64,000 bases of DNA from Amycolatopsis oliviviridis (GCF_014654365.1 NZ_BNAY01000004.1:310001-374000), one strand, 5' to 3'; shown: positions 48,359 through 57,195, counted from the stretch's first letter. Notes: generated by a model not told the origin, from the sequence alone. A program made the numbers and translations.

Positions 48359-48838
48359 ATGTCCTCGGTTCGTCGAGCCATCGGCACGGCCGTGATACTC
48401 GCCGGATTCTCGTTGTTCGGTCCGGTTTCCGTCGCATTCGCGCTGGAACTGCCCGCCGTCGCCGAGCAGAGCTGCGAGGGCTTCCGGTTCGACGGAATCG
48501 CTTGCGAAACGGGTCCGGCGCAATTCACGGACAAGGATTGCGCCGATTTCCCCTCGCAGGCCGCCGCGCAGGCCGAACTCAAGAAGAACCCGCGTGATCC
48601 GCACAAGCTCGACGGTGACCACGACGGATACGCCTGCGAGTCCCGCTTCGGCGGACCCGCGAGAGCCGACCAGGTGAAGATCAAGCCCGTCGGCGGCGTC
48701 GCGACCGGCGGCGGGGAACCCGACGAACCCAACGGCGGTCTCCTGGAGATCGGCGCCGTCGCGCTGACCGGCACGGCCTTGCTGACCGTGTCGGCCGCGG
48801 GCGCGTCCCTGGTGCTCCGGCGGCGTGTCGAACGATGA
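48359..48838 (+). CDS. Secreted Excalibur-domain (calcium-binding) protein, sortase partner candidate
   Basis: 159 residues from ATG 48359. A signal peptide (SSVRRAIGTAVILAGFSLFG, cleaved near residue 28) leads to an Excalibur domain at about 60-105: FTDKDCADFPSQAAAQAELK and the calcium loop LDGDHDGYACE. A Gly/Pro linker (GGGEPDEPNGGLLEIGA) is followed by a C-terminal transmembrane helix and RRRVER, the plan of a cell-wall sorting signal, although no LPxTG is present. A TTGACA -35 at 48274 precedes the gene. The stop overlaps the sortase start (ATGA). Confidence 0.85.
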   Translation: MSSVRRAIGTAVILAGFSLFGPVSVAFALELPAVAEQSCEGFRFDGIACETGPAQFTDKDCADFPSQAAAQAELKKNPRDPHKLDGDHDGYACESRFGGPARADQVKIKPVGGVATGGGEPDEPNGGLLEIGAVALTGTALLTVSAAGASLVLRRRVER

Positions 48839-49485
48839 CCCGGGTCTCCTGGTGCCGATGGCCGTTTCCGCTGGTCATCGGCACGTTCATCGGCGTGGGG
48901 CTCGCGATGGCGCTGACCGCGTGCGCCGTCCCGTCGACGGGCAGGATCACCTCGCCGGCGGTGCCGACAGCGCCGACAACGCCCTCGACGGTGACCGCGG
49001 TGGCGCCGACGCCCACCGCCACCCCGCCGCTCGCGCCCGCGAAACCGGCGACACTCGAGATCCCGGCGATCGGGGTCCGCACCGGCGAGATCGTCGACCT
49101 CGGCCTGGCCGGTGACGGCAGCCTGCAGGTGCCGCGCGACGCGATCACCACCGGCTGGTTCTCCGGCGGCCCGGCACCCGGCGAGATCGGGCCCGCCGTC
49201 CTCGCCGGGCACGTCGACTACCGGAAGACCCCCGGGATCTTCGGCAGGCTCAAGGAACTCAGGACCGGAGACGAAGCCCTCGTCCACCGTGAGGACGGGG
49301 TCACGGCGGTGTTCACCGTGTACGCCGTCGAACGGCATCCGAAGACGTCCTTCCCGACGCAGCGGGTCTACGGCGACACGACCGCGCCGGAGCTGCGCCT
49401 GATCACCTGCGGCGGGGATTTCGACTCTTCGACCGGCAACTACCTCGACAACGTCGTCGCCTTCGCGAGGCTGACCCGCACGTAG
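48835..49485 (+). CDS. Class F sortase
   Basis: 216 residues from ATG 48835. One N-terminal membrane anchor (FPLVIGTFIGVGLAMALTA), a Thr/Pro linker and the sortase beta-barrel (LEIPAIGVRTGEIVDLGLAG). The catalytic His is in LAGHVDYRK near 125, the Cys in LRLITCGGDFD near 192 and the Arg in the AFARLTRT end. Class F sortases of actinomycetes attach proteins to the wall. It is translationally coupled to the Excalibur protein, its probable substrate. Confidence 0.9.
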   Translation: MTRVSWCRWPFPLVIGTFIGVGLAMALTACAVPSTGRITSPAVPTAPTTPSTVTAVAPTPTATPPLAPAKPATLEIPAIGVRTGEIVDLGLAGDGSLQVPRDAITTGWFSGGPAPGEIGPAVLAGHVDYRKTPGIFGRLKELRTGDEALVHREDGVTAVFTVYAVERHPKTSFPTQRVYGDTTAPELRLITCGGDFDSSTGNYLDNVVAFARLTRT

Positions 49486-49494
49486 ATTCGGAGG

Positions 49495-50103
49495 ATGCGC
49501 ACCGTCCACGTCGTCACGCATCCAGAGGCCACCCATCACGTCGATCGCGTGGTGGGCGGGTGGTTCGATTCCGAGCTCACCCCCGACGGCGAGCGCGCGG
49601 CCGCCGCCGTCGCCGAGTCACTGCGCGCGAAGGTGCCGGACGACGTCGAGATCTACTCCTCGGATCTGCGCCGCACCGCGCGGACGGCGGAAGTGATCGG
49701 CGAACGGTTCGGCGTGAAGCCGGTTCTGGACCGGCGGCTGCGCGAGAAGTCGTACGGGGAGGCCGGGGGCAAACCGCAGGAGTGGCTGGACAGCCGGTTT
49801 ATCCCGCCGCCCGCCGTCGGCGAGCGGCTGGGGCACGACGAAGGGATCCCCGGCGCCGAAACCAAGGGCGCGATGGCCGCGAGGGTGTACGCGGCGATGG
49901 AGTCGATCCTGGAAAGCCGCTGCGAGCACCAGATCGTCGTGACGCACGGCGGCGCGCTCACCTTCGTCATCGCGGCGTGGATCCGGATGCCGCTCGCCTC
50001 GGCCGGGTACGTCGACTTCCGCGGCTCACCCGGCAGCGTCACGGTGCTCCGTGAAGACGATTACTTTCACAACCGGCAGGTCGTGACTCTCGCCGGGAAA
50101 TGA
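49495..50103 (+). CDS. Histidine-phosphatase-superfamily protein with altered RHG motif
   Basis: 202 residues from ATG 49495. The fold is that of phosphoglycerate-mutase-like phosphatases: YSSDLRRTARTAEVIGERFG near 55-75 and the second His in VVTHGGALTFVIAAWI near 145. The first catalytic motif, normally RHGE/T, reads VTHPEATHH: the nucleophilic His is kept, but the Arg and Gly are Thr and Pro. Such variants occur in actinobacteria and may be phosphatases with altered substrate or weak activity. It stands 10 bp after the sortase gene. Confidence 0.8.
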   Translation: MRTVHVVTHPEATHHVDRVVGGWFDSELTPDGERAAAAVAESLRAKVPDDVEIYSSDLRRTARTAEVIGERFGVKPVLDRRLREKSYGEAGGKPQEWLDSRFIPPPAVGERLGHDEGIPGAETKGAMAARVYAAMESILESRCEHQIVVTHGGALTFVIAAWIRMPLASAGYVDFRGSPGSVTVLREDDYFHNRQVVTLAGK

Positions 50104-50145
50104 CAGGATCTCCCCGGACTGTCGACGATGATGTTGGGAGATGAC

Positions 50146-51426
50146 ATGCCGAGGTTCCTGCGAGCCGTGGCCCTCGCCGCCGCCGTGGCGGTCGTACCGG
50201 TGGCCATGCCCGGCACGTCCGCCGCCTCGACCGACGCTGCTTCGAACAAGTCGCGCTGCCCGCAGCTGCGGCTGGCCGACCACTGGTACGGCGACAACGC
50301 GGCGAAGATCCAGCAGGTCATCGACGAACGCGGCCGCTGCGGCGCGAAACACGGCGAGCGTCCGGTCGCGGTGTTCGACTGGGACAACACGGTCATCAAG
50401 AACGACATCTCCGATCAGACCGTCTTCTGGATGATCCGGCACGACAAGGTCCTGCAGCCGAGGAACCAGGACTGGCGCACCACCAGCCGGTTCATGACCG
50501 AGGCAGGCGCGAACGCGCTGAGCAAGGCGTGCGGCACCGCGACCCCGGCCGGGAAACCGCTTCCGACCAGCAAGAACGTCGCGTGCGCCGATGAACTCCT
50601 TTCGGTGCGCAAGAACGCGAAGACGACCACCGGCGAAGAGGTCTTCGAAGGCAACAACCGTCGGTACATGGAGGCGGCTTACGCCTGGGTCGCTCAGATC
50701 AACGCCGGATACCGGCCCGACGAGGTCCGCGCGATCGCCCGGCAGGCCAGGGCGGCGGCGCTGCTCGCCCCGATCGGGGCGACCCAGAAGGTCGGTTCGA
50801 GCACCCAGGTCGCGTGGATCCGGTACTACCCGGAGATCAAGGACCTGATCGCGACGCTGAACAAGGCGGGCTTCTCGACCTGGGTCGTCTCCGCGTCGCC
50901 CAAGGAGTTCGCGGACGTCTGGGGCTCCGCGATCGGCATCCCGCCGAGCCGCACGCTCGGGATCTACTCGCAGACCACGAACGGCCGGATCAACGGGCAC
51001 CTCGAAGGCTGCGGCGGGCACGCCGACGGCGCCGACGAGATCATGACCTACATCGACGGCAAACGCTGCTACATCAACGAGCGGATCCTCGGCATCCGCG
51101 GCGCGAAGGCGATGGAAGCGGCACCGGCGGACAAGCGGCAGGCACTCGCCGGCGGCGACGCGACCACCGACGTCACGATGCTGCGCGACGCCACCGGGGT
51201 CCGGGTCACGCTCAATCGCAACAAGGACGAGCTGATGTGCCGCGCCTACGACAACGCGGACGGGAAGTGGGCGGTGAACCCGATGTTCATCGAGCCCTTC
51301 CCCGCGCTGAACCGCACCTACCCGTGCTCGACGACGGCGTACGAGAACGCCGACGGCACGCACGGCCCGGTGCTGCGCGACGACGGCACGGTCATCCCGG
51401 ACCAGCGGGACACCGTGCACGCCTAA
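50146..51426 (+). CDS. Secreted HAD-superfamily phosphatase
   Basis: 426 residues from ATG 50146, with GGGAG 5 nt upstream; upstream ATGs at 50128 and 50131 lack a site. A signal peptide (RAVALAAAVAVVPVAMPGTSA) is followed by the HAD motif VFDWDNTVIKND (DxDxT, nucleophile Asp near 65), a second-motif Ser in WVVSASPKEF near 245, and motif III/IV ALAGGDATTDVTML near 340. It would act on phosphorylated metabolites outside the cell. The substrate is not evident; it resembles secreted acid phosphatases and phosphoserine-phosphatase-like HADs. It converges on the DevR-like gene. Confidence 0.82.
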   Translation: MPRFLRAVALAAAVAVVPVAMPGTSAASTDAASNKSRCPQLRLADHWYGDNAAKIQQVIDERGRCGAKHGERPVAVFDWDNTVIKNDISDQTVFWMIRHDKVLQPRNQDWRTTSRFMTEAGANALSKACGTATPAGKPLPTSKNVACADELLSVRKNAKTTTGEEVFEGNNRRYMEAAYAWVAQINAGYRPDEVRAIARQARAAALLAPIGATQKVGSSTQVAWIRYYPEIKDLIATLNKAGFSTWVVSASPKEFADVWGSAIGIPPSRTLGIYSQTTNGRINGHLEGCGGHADGADEIMTYIDGKRCYINERILGIRGAKAMEAAPADKRQALAGGDATTDVTMLRDATGVRVTLNRNKDELMCRAYDNADGKWAVNPMFIEPFPALNRTYPCSTTAYENADGTHGPVLRDDGTVIPDQRDTVHA

Positions 51427-51429
51427 GCG

Positions 51430-52056
51430 CTAGCGGTCGCGGCGTGCGATCCACGCCGCGGCCTGCGTGCGCCGCTGCATGCCCAGCTTCGCCAGGACGG
51501 ACGTCACGTAGTTCTTCACCGTCTTCTCGGCGAGGAACAGCCTTTCCGCGATCTCCCGGTTGGACATGCCCTGCCCGATCAGCTCCAGCACCTCGCGCTC
51601 GCGTTCGGTGAGGGAGCCGAGCTCGTCCTCGGGCGGATGACGCAGCTTGTCCAGCACTCGCGCCGTCGACACCGGGTCGAGCAACGACCGGCCCGCCGCG
51701 ACCTCCCGGACCGCGTTGACGACGTCCTGCCCGCGGACCTGTTTCAGCAGATAGCCGGCCGCGCCCGCCATGATCGCGCCGACCATGGCCTCCTCGTCGT
51801 CGAACGCGGTCAGCATCAGGCACTGCGGCGGGTTCGCCTTCGAGCGCAGTTCGCGGCAGAGCGCGATGCCGTCGCCGTCGCCGAGCCGCACGTCGACCAC
51901 CGCGACGTCCGGCTCGACGTGCATCGCCACGGCAAGGGCCTCGTCGACCCCGCTCGCCTCGGCGACGACCTCGATGTCGGGCTCGTCGGTGAGGAGGTCG
52001 CGCAGACCACGCCTCACCACCTCGTGGTCGTCGATGAGCAGCACCTGGATCGGCAT
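51430..52056 (-). CDS. DevR/DosR-like NarL-family response regulator
   Basis: 208 residues from ATG 52056. The receiver domain (VLLIDDHEVVRRGLRDLL) has the phospho-acceptor Asp in VAVVDVRLGDGDGI near residue 55 and the Lys in GYLLKQVRGQD. The LuxR-type DNA-binding helix-turn-helix is LTEREREVLELIGQGMSNREI and EKTVKNYVTSVLAKLGMQRR, the latter close to the DevR recognition helix. I infer that it partners the GAF kinase at 47086 and binds the DosR-like box upstream of cydA. Confidence 0.85.
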   Translation of the reverse strand: MPIQVLLIDDHEVVRRGLRDLLTDEPDIEVVAEASGVDEALAVAMHVEPDVAVVDVRLGDGDGIALCRELRSKANPPQCLMLTAFDDEEAMVGAIMAGAAGYLLKQVRGQDVVNAVREVAAGRSLLDPVSTARVLDKLRHPPEDELGSLTEREREVLELIGQGMSNREIAERLFLAEKTVKNYVTSVLAKLGMQRRTQAAAWIARRDR

Positions 52057-52073
52057 ACCCCCACGTTACTTCG
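52052..52073. repeat. 22-bp direct repeat, copy 1
   Basis: Shares CCCCCACGTTACTTCG and 21 of 22 bases overall with 53201-53222. Each copy spans a stop codon and the next start codon on the minus strand. Confidence 0.75.
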
Positions 52074-53205
52074 TCGTCTGGGTGACCATCGCTTCCACCA
52101 GCGGGGACGGCAGGCCGGATCGTTCACCCAGCCACCGCACCCACTTCGGCAGCAGAGCCTGAGCGGCGGGGCGGACGGTGTCGTCCGGCCAGTCGCCGAT
52201 CAGCGCGCCGATGTGTTCGAGCCGGTCCGGCGACACCGCGAACCAGGTGGCCGGGACGATGCCCTCCATCCATTCGGCGGCCAGGTCCTCGACGACCAGG
52301 TCGTCGGGTTCGTTGCCGAAGGTCTCGAGGTGCCAGGCGTTGAACGGACCGGTCATCACCGCCGTATCGAAATCTAGGTAGTGGCTGCTCGGCGGCAACC
52401 GCAGACCGCGGTTCTTCAGTGCGGTGTCGAGGTCCAAGTACCGGCGCTCGGCGCGATACCAGTTGTCGAGGGTCGCGCGGGACTCGTCACCGATGATGTC
52501 CAGCGAGCGGTTGACGAGACCTTCCAGCCGTCGCGGGTCGGTCACCGGCACGGGGGCGGCCTGCTCGCCGAAGCGTTGTCGCCAGGCTTCGACAGCCTGA
52601 TCGAGCGAGTCGTAGACGGCACCTCCGCCGAGGCGGGGGATCCACGAAATGTCGATCTCGAACAGGTAGACCGTCGGGGCGGCACCACCGGGATAGCCGA
52701 AGGTCGCGAGCACGCCGAGCCGTGTTCCGTAGACGTCCTGGATCTCCCAGACGTCGCCGGTGACCTTGTTCTTCGAGGCCAGCTGAGGCCAGTCGGGCAG
52801 GATCTCCGACCGCAAGGCCTTCCGCAGCCTGCTCACGCCGGAGCGCACGAACGACTCGAAGCCCGGCGGGGAGATCGAGCTCATCCCCTGCAGCAGCAGC
52901 CAAAGTTCTTGGCGCGGCTCCGCGTTCGACGCCGCGAGTACGACGGCTTCGAAGAACAGGTCGAAATCGAGGCCGCCGTTCTCGCCCTGCAGTGCGCGGT
53001 GCAGTTCGGCACCGAGCAGCGAGGCTGTCGCCTGCTCGAGTTCGCGAGGGCTCTCCGCCTTCAGGAGAACACCGGCGCCGTCCAGCACGTTCTCGATCGA
53101 TTCGCGCATCCAAGCCGGCAGAGCCGCTGACTCCAGGGGCTGCGCTTTCTGCGCCCTTGCCGCCTGCTTGTTCTTCTTCGGCTTTCGGCCACGGGATACG
53201 GGCAT
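52066..53205 (-). CDS. Unknown protein, paralogous in plan to the gene at 58705
   Basis: 379 residues from ATG 53205. A basic N-terminus (MPVSRGRKPKKNKQAARAQK) resembles that of the protein at 58705 (MSPVSRARKKAAQ). A helical first half (ENVLDGAGVLLKAESPRE), then a strand-rich core GDVWEIQDVYGTRLGVLATF against GDCWRTGDVFGDESSLLCVF in the other protein. The later part (DSLDQAVEAWRQRFGEQAAP, FDFDTAVMTGPFNAWHLE-like) is not shared strongly. The family is unknown to me. The gene is bracketed by a 22-bp direct repeat (52052-52073 and 53201-53222). Confidence 0.75.
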   Translation of the reverse strand: MPVSRGRKPKKNKQAARAQKAQPLESAALPAWMRESIENVLDGAGVLLKAESPRELEQATASLLGAELHRALQGENGGLDFDLFFEAVVLAASNAEPRQELWLLLQGMSSISPPGFESFVRSGVSRLRKALRSEILPDWPQLASKNKVTGDVWEIQDVYGTRLGVLATFGYPGGAAPTVYLFEIDISWIPRLGGGAVYDSLDQAVEAWRQRFGEQAAPVPVTDPRRLEGLVNRSLDIIGDESRATLDNWYRAERRYLDLDTALKNRGLRLPPSSHYLDFDTAVMTGPFNAWHLETFGNEPDDLVVEDLAAEWMEGIVPATWFAVSPDRLEHIGALIGDWPDDTVRPAAQALLPKWVRWLGERSGLPSPLVEAMVTQTTK

Positions 53206-53222
53206 GCCCCCACGTTACTTCG
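53201..53222. repeat. 22-bp direct repeat, copy 2
   Basis: Pairs with 52052-52073. On the minus strand both copies read stop codon TAA, CGTGGGGG, then ATG of the following gene. Confidence 0.75.
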
Positions 53223-55737
53223 ATGCGGCCCAGTAGACCGCCCTGGCCACCTGCGAATACAAGCCCTTCGGGTGATCACGGAACAGCGGCTCCGTGCCGA
53301 ACAGCACCGCCCGTCCGCCGAGCCCCGACGTCCCGGAGACGACGGCCGCCTGCCCCGCGGCCTCCAGCGGCCCGCCTGTCCCGTCGTCCCGCGTCCGCCA
53401 ATGCCCGGCGACCAGCGGATTCCCGCTCGCGTAGCGCTGCTCGACCTGAACTGAAGAGCCGAGATCGGTGAACCAGAACGGTCCGTAGACGAACGAGTCC
53501 GGCAGTGCGCCGCCACCCACCGGGCCGCTCCCGCCCGTCACCGAGACGACCCCGTTCCCGTCCTCCCAGCCCGCCACCGGACGCGCTTCGAGAAGCCCTG
53601 CGTCGGTGTTGAAACGCGCGCCCGTGGCGCCTCGGGTGACCACGCCGCCGCGCGCGAGGAACGCGCGCAAAGCGTCCTTCGCGGCCGGGGTGAGATCGGT
53701 GTACCGCAGTCCCGAAGAGACGAACAGCAGGTCGATCCGCGACCAGTCGAAGCCCGCGTTCAGCACCGCCGCCGACACCGGCCGGACGTCGAAGCCCATG
53801 TCGCGCAACGCCTTCAGCTCGTCCGGCCCGACGGCACCCGCGATCGTCTTGCGGGTCAACGGGGTCGCCGTCCCGGCCGCATCGGTGAACCGGACGCCGT
53901 AGCGGCCGGCCACCTCGGCGGCGGCCTGGCGCGCCGACGCGGGCACGACGATCGTGCCGTCGTCCACGCGGCCCAGCGCGAGACCGCGGTTCAGCAGGTC
54001 GTTGACGGCGCTGACGTCCTTGCCGTCGACGAGCTTCAGCGCCAGGTCACGGCCGGGCGCGGCGTCGATGCCGCCGGTGGGTGAGGCCGCGACGACGTCG
54101 TGCGTCCGGACGTCGAGCCTGCCCTTCCGCACGATGTCGACCGAAGCACCCCACAGCAGGCGATGGCTCCAGCCGGAGATGTCGTACATGACCGGCACTT
54201 TCGCCGAGATGTCGCTGCCGCGCTCCAGCATCACGTTCGCCAGGCCGCGTTTCGGCTGGTGCATGTCGACCAGGTACGAACCGGCCGGATACCGGCGCCC
54301 GGCCAGGGAGAACGGGCGATCGGCCTGCCGCACCCGGACGTCGTTGGCCACCAGGTGATCGACGAGACGCGAAGCGGCGACGGCCGAGCGCTGGTCCGCG
54401 CCGGCGGGGATGACGTACGCGCGCGGGAACTCCGTGCGGTAGCGGTCTTCCGGCCCGAAGCCGGGCACGAACCCGTCGGGGATCTCACGCTGCGCCTCGC
54501 CCGCGCTGCCGCGGCGGAACATCTCGATCTGGTTCGCGATCAGCTCGCCGCGGTTGCGGTCGACGTAGTCCAGCGTGCTGCCGATGGTGGCCTCGACGAC
54601 CTCGGTGTTGATCACCGCGCGCCGCCGGAGTTCCGCCACCGGTTGCGTTTCGTAGTCCGCGTTGTTCACCCGCATCGGGATCTCGACGGTGAACGACACC
54701 GCGCCGTGGTACATCGCGTACTGGGCGGTGTAGATCGGTGCCCAGCCGTCCCAGCTGCCGGGTTCGTAGTCGCGGAACGGGATCTCGGGCTTCGCCGTCT
54801 CCGGCCGTCCCAGGGCCTTGACCGCCCGCTCCATGCCGAGACCGTTGGCGTACCCGTGCTTGATGTAGAGGTCGAAGTCGTAGTTCTGGCCGTGTGGCGG
54901 CGTGGTCGGTTCGATGAGCGTGTTCTGGACGTAACCGTGTTCGTCCAGCATCATCAGCGGCTGTTTGCCGATCGCGATCGCGCGCATGGCCCGCACTTCC
55001 GGCTGCGACGCGGTGACGAAGTCGCGGTTGGGATCGAAACCCTGCGACGTCTGCCGCGTCCCGGCGACCCGGCCGTCCGGATTGGCCGTCACGTTGAAGT
55101 AGAAGCGGTTCCGCTTCAGCAGTTCGGCGGTCCTGGGATCGTTCGACGTCACCAGCTTTTCGATGACGCGGAGCGCGCCGTCGGTGCCTTCCCATTCGTT
55201 GCCGTGGATGTTGTTGTTGATCCACACCGGCGCCTTGTACCCGTGGCGCAGGAACGGATCGCGCGCGGCGCGGGCCGGGTCGTTCTCGATCAGCGACCGC
55301 CACGCGTCCTGCCGTCGCGTCTCGAACGGGCTTTCGGGCGCGGTGACCGTGACCAGGTAGAGGTCGCGGCCGAGGCCGGACTGCCCGGCGATCTCGACCG
55401 AGATCCGGTCGCTGCGCGCCTGCAACGCGTTCAGCTTCGGCGCGAGCGCGTGATACGGCGCGAGCCCGAGCTTGATCGACTTGTCGGCCGTGTCCTCCGG
55501 GAACGAACGCAGCTTGGTCTTGCGCGGGTAACCGGAACGGTCGCCCGCGACGTTCTCGCCCGCCGCCGCCCGCGTGGCGCCCAGCGGCGGGTCGGCCGCG
55601 GCGACGTCGTTGCGCTCCGGCCCGTTGCCGGGGTCCCGGTGCGGTGCCGTCGGCGGTGGCGCCGCGTACGCCGGCGCGGCGACCGCGCTCAGGGAAAGCA
55701 TCAAGGCCAGGACCACGGTGCGAGCCGAACGCGACAA
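53215..55737 (-). CDS. Secreted M14-family zinc carboxypeptidase
   Basis: 840 residues from TTG 55737, chosen because GGAGGTGG lies 3-10 nt upstream and the signal peptide (SRSARTVVLALMLSLSAVAAP) begins there. A 65-residue Pro/Asp pro-region precedes the M14 domain. Zinc ligands: HGNE near 180-183 and the later His in LDEHGYVQN near 265; the catalytic Glu is in VSFTVEIPMRV near 345. After about residue 400 a long C-terminal region with a Rossmann-like strand pattern (DLLFVSSGLRYTDLTPAAKD, RGGVVTRGATGARF) follows. It would release C-terminal residues from peptides outside the cell. Confidence 0.88.
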   Translation of the reverse strand: MSRSARTVVLALMLSLSAVAAPAYAAPPPTAPHRDPGNGPERNDVAAADPPLGATRAAAGENVAGDRSGYPRKTKLRSFPEDTADKSIKLGLAPYHALAPKLNALQARSDRISVEIAGQSGLGRDLYLVTVTAPESPFETRRQDAWRSLIENDPARAARDPFLRHGYKAPVWINNNIHGNEWEGTDGALRVIEKLVTSNDPRTAELLKRNRFYFNVTANPDGRVAGTRQTSQGFDPNRDFVTASQPEVRAMRAIAIGKQPLMMLDEHGYVQNTLIEPTTPPHGQNYDFDLYIKHGYANGLGMERAVKALGRPETAKPEIPFRDYEPGSWDGWAPIYTAQYAMYHGAVSFTVEIPMRVNNADYETQPVAELRRRAVINTEVVEATIGSTLDYVDRNRGELIANQIEMFRRGSAGEAQREIPDGFVPGFGPEDRYRTEFPRAYVIPAGADQRSAVAASRLVDHLVANDVRVRQADRPFSLAGRRYPAGSYLVDMHQPKRGLANVMLERGSDISAKVPVMYDISGWSHRLLWGASVDIVRKGRLDVRTHDVVAASPTGGIDAAPGRDLALKLVDGKDVSAVNDLLNRGLALGRVDDGTIVVPASARQAAAEVAGRYGVRFTDAAGTATPLTRKTIAGAVGPDELKALRDMGFDVRPVSAAVLNAGFDWSRIDLLFVSSGLRYTDLTPAAKDALRAFLARGGVVTRGATGARFNTDAGLLEARPVAGWEDGNGVVSVTGGSGPVGGGALPDSFVYGPFWFTDLGSSVQVEQRYASGNPLVAGHWRTRDDGTGGPLEAAGQAAVVSGTSGLGGRAVLFGTEPLFRDHPKGLYSQVARAVYWAASK

Positions 55738-55823
55738 GGGCCACCTCCAGGGACGTCGGCCCAGTGTTTCCACCGATCGAACGCCCCACAAGCTCCGAAA
55801 GGCGGCTAAACGGACGCGGGGCT

Positions 55824-56150
55824 CTACTTCTTCTCGGAGGGCGCCGGGAATCGGTCCTCGTTCCGGTCGATCTTGGCGTTGGCCGCCTCGATCAGGTCCA
55901 CGCCGAGGCTGTTCGCCAGCTGGAGGAGGTACAGCGTGACGTCGGCGATCTCGTCGACGACGTTGTGCGCCAGTTCAGGATCGGAACGCCACTTCGCGGA
56001 CTCCTCCGGCGTGAGCCACTGGAACAGCGAAGTCAGCTCGCCGACTTCCCCGGACAGTGCCATGACCAGGTTCTTCGGCGTGTGGAAAGGCTCCCAGTCG
56101 CGTGCGGCGGCGAAGTCGCGGAGGCGCTGGTGAAGGTCGTCGAGAGTCAC
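55824..56150 (-). CDS. MazG-like nucleotide pyrophosphohydrolase
   Basis: 108 residues from ATG 56150. All-alpha NTP-PPase of the MazG/RS21-C6 (dCTPase-like) type: FHTPKNLVMALSGEVGELTSL with the ExxE metal motif, then LAHNVVDEIADVTLYLLQLA with the second acidic motif DEIAD. Likely house-cleaning of non-canonical nucleoside triphosphates. A single MazG-like domain, shorter than E. coli MazG. It is alone between the carboxypeptidase and the divergent sensor gene. Confidence 0.88.
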   Translation of the reverse strand: MTLDDLHQRLRDFAAARDWEPFHTPKNLVMALSGEVGELTSLFQWLTPEESAKWRSDPELAHNVVDEIADVTLYLLQLANSLGVDLIEAANAKIDRNEDRFPAPSEKK

Positions 56151-56271
56151 ATGCCGTGCCTACCAGATCGTCACGGTGCGCTAACGGCCGTATGGCGGAC
56201 GAGCGTTGACGGGCAATTCTCGATTTGCCTAACGTCCCTGGCCGTCGGGAAACCGATCCGGAAGGAAAGTC

Positions 56272-57195
56272 TTGACGTACCAGCGAAGCCTTCGCTCTCG
56301 CATGCTCTCCATCGCGTTCGTTCCGTGCGCGGCCCTGCTGCTCGTGGCGTTGTCCGTCGGCGGATTCCTCGTGCACCAGGCCATCCACGATCGCGACGAC
56401 GCCGAGAACGGAGCGGTCACCATGGCCGGGGCGAGCCGGGGAATCGCGGCGCTGCAACGAGAACGGGCCGTCGCGCTGAAGGCACCGGGCAGCCGTTCCG
56501 CCACCTACCTCGCGTACGCCGATCGCATCGACACCTCGCTTTCGTCCCTGCGCGAGATCGCGAGGGTGGCTCCCGACGCCGAAGTCGGTTATCAGCAGAC
56601 GATCGCCGTCGAAGTGCTCACCGCCGTCGAAGGGATGGACCGCAGTGACTCGCTCGCGGTCGCCGGGATCGACGACGAGGGACGGCGCGACTACGCCGCC
56701 GCCGTCGGTGCCTATCGGTCCAGGCTCGACGCCGTCTCCGGAAAGCTGACGGAAAGTAATCGCCAGGTGTACCGGAATCTCGTCGCGAGTGTGGACTGGA
56801 GCCGTTTCGGCGCGGTCGAAACCGCGTTGAGCGCGGCCACGCCGCCGCCCGTCGGGCAGGACGCGTGGCGCGTCGCGGCCGGCGTCGTCGGCCGCTCCCT
56901 CGGCGACATCGCCGCCCGCCAGATCGAGTACTCGGCGCAGATCGCGATCGACGGCGGACGCCGGGTACTGAGCGGTGCCCTCGCCGCCGCCGCGGCGATC
57001 GCGCTGCTCGCGGGGGTGGCGATGGCGATCGTCATGCAGCTCGCGCGGCGGCTCCCGATCCCGGTCGTCCGCTGCCCCGCGCGCGTCGAACCGACGCCGC
57101 TGACCTGGTCACACCTGGTGAGCGATTACGCCGAAAAGAGCACGCTGTTGGCCCACACGAGTCGGCGAAGCGGTCGGGCAGACTTGTCCAGGTGA
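56272..57195 (+). CDS. Kinase-less sensor protein with NIT-like domain
   Basis: 307 residues from TTG 56272, with GAAGGAAAG upstream. N-terminal helix (LSIAFVPCAALLLVALSVGG), an extracytoplasmic four-helix domain of about 200 residues (GIAALQRERAVALKA, REIARVAPDAEVGYQQTIAV) of the nitrate/nitrite-sensing type, then a second helix (ALAAAAAIALLAGVAMAIVM) and only 45 further residues. The full sensor kinases of this kind continue with HAMP and a kinase domain; here they are missing. It may be a truncated relic or a free-standing sensor. The stop overlaps the next start. Confidence 0.7.
   Translation: MTYQRSLRSRMLSIAFVPCAALLLVALSVGGFLVHQAIHDRDDAENGAVTMAGASRGIAALQRERAVALKAPGSRSATYLAYADRIDTSLSSLREIARVAPDAEVGYQQTIAVEVLTAVEGMDRSDSLAVAGIDDEGRRDYAAAVGAYRSRLDAVSGKLTESNRQVYRNLVASVDWSRFGAVETALSAATPPPVGQDAWRVAAGVVGRSLGDIAARQIEYSAQIAIDGGRRVLSGALAAAAAIALLAGVAMAIVMQLARRLPIPVVRCPARVEPTPLTWSHLVSDYAEKSTLLAHTSRRSGRADLSR

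Noticed and set aside
53215..55791. Upstream ATG for the M14 carboxypeptidase
   Set aside because: No ribosome-binding site there; TTG 55737 has GGAGGTGG and begins the signal peptide.
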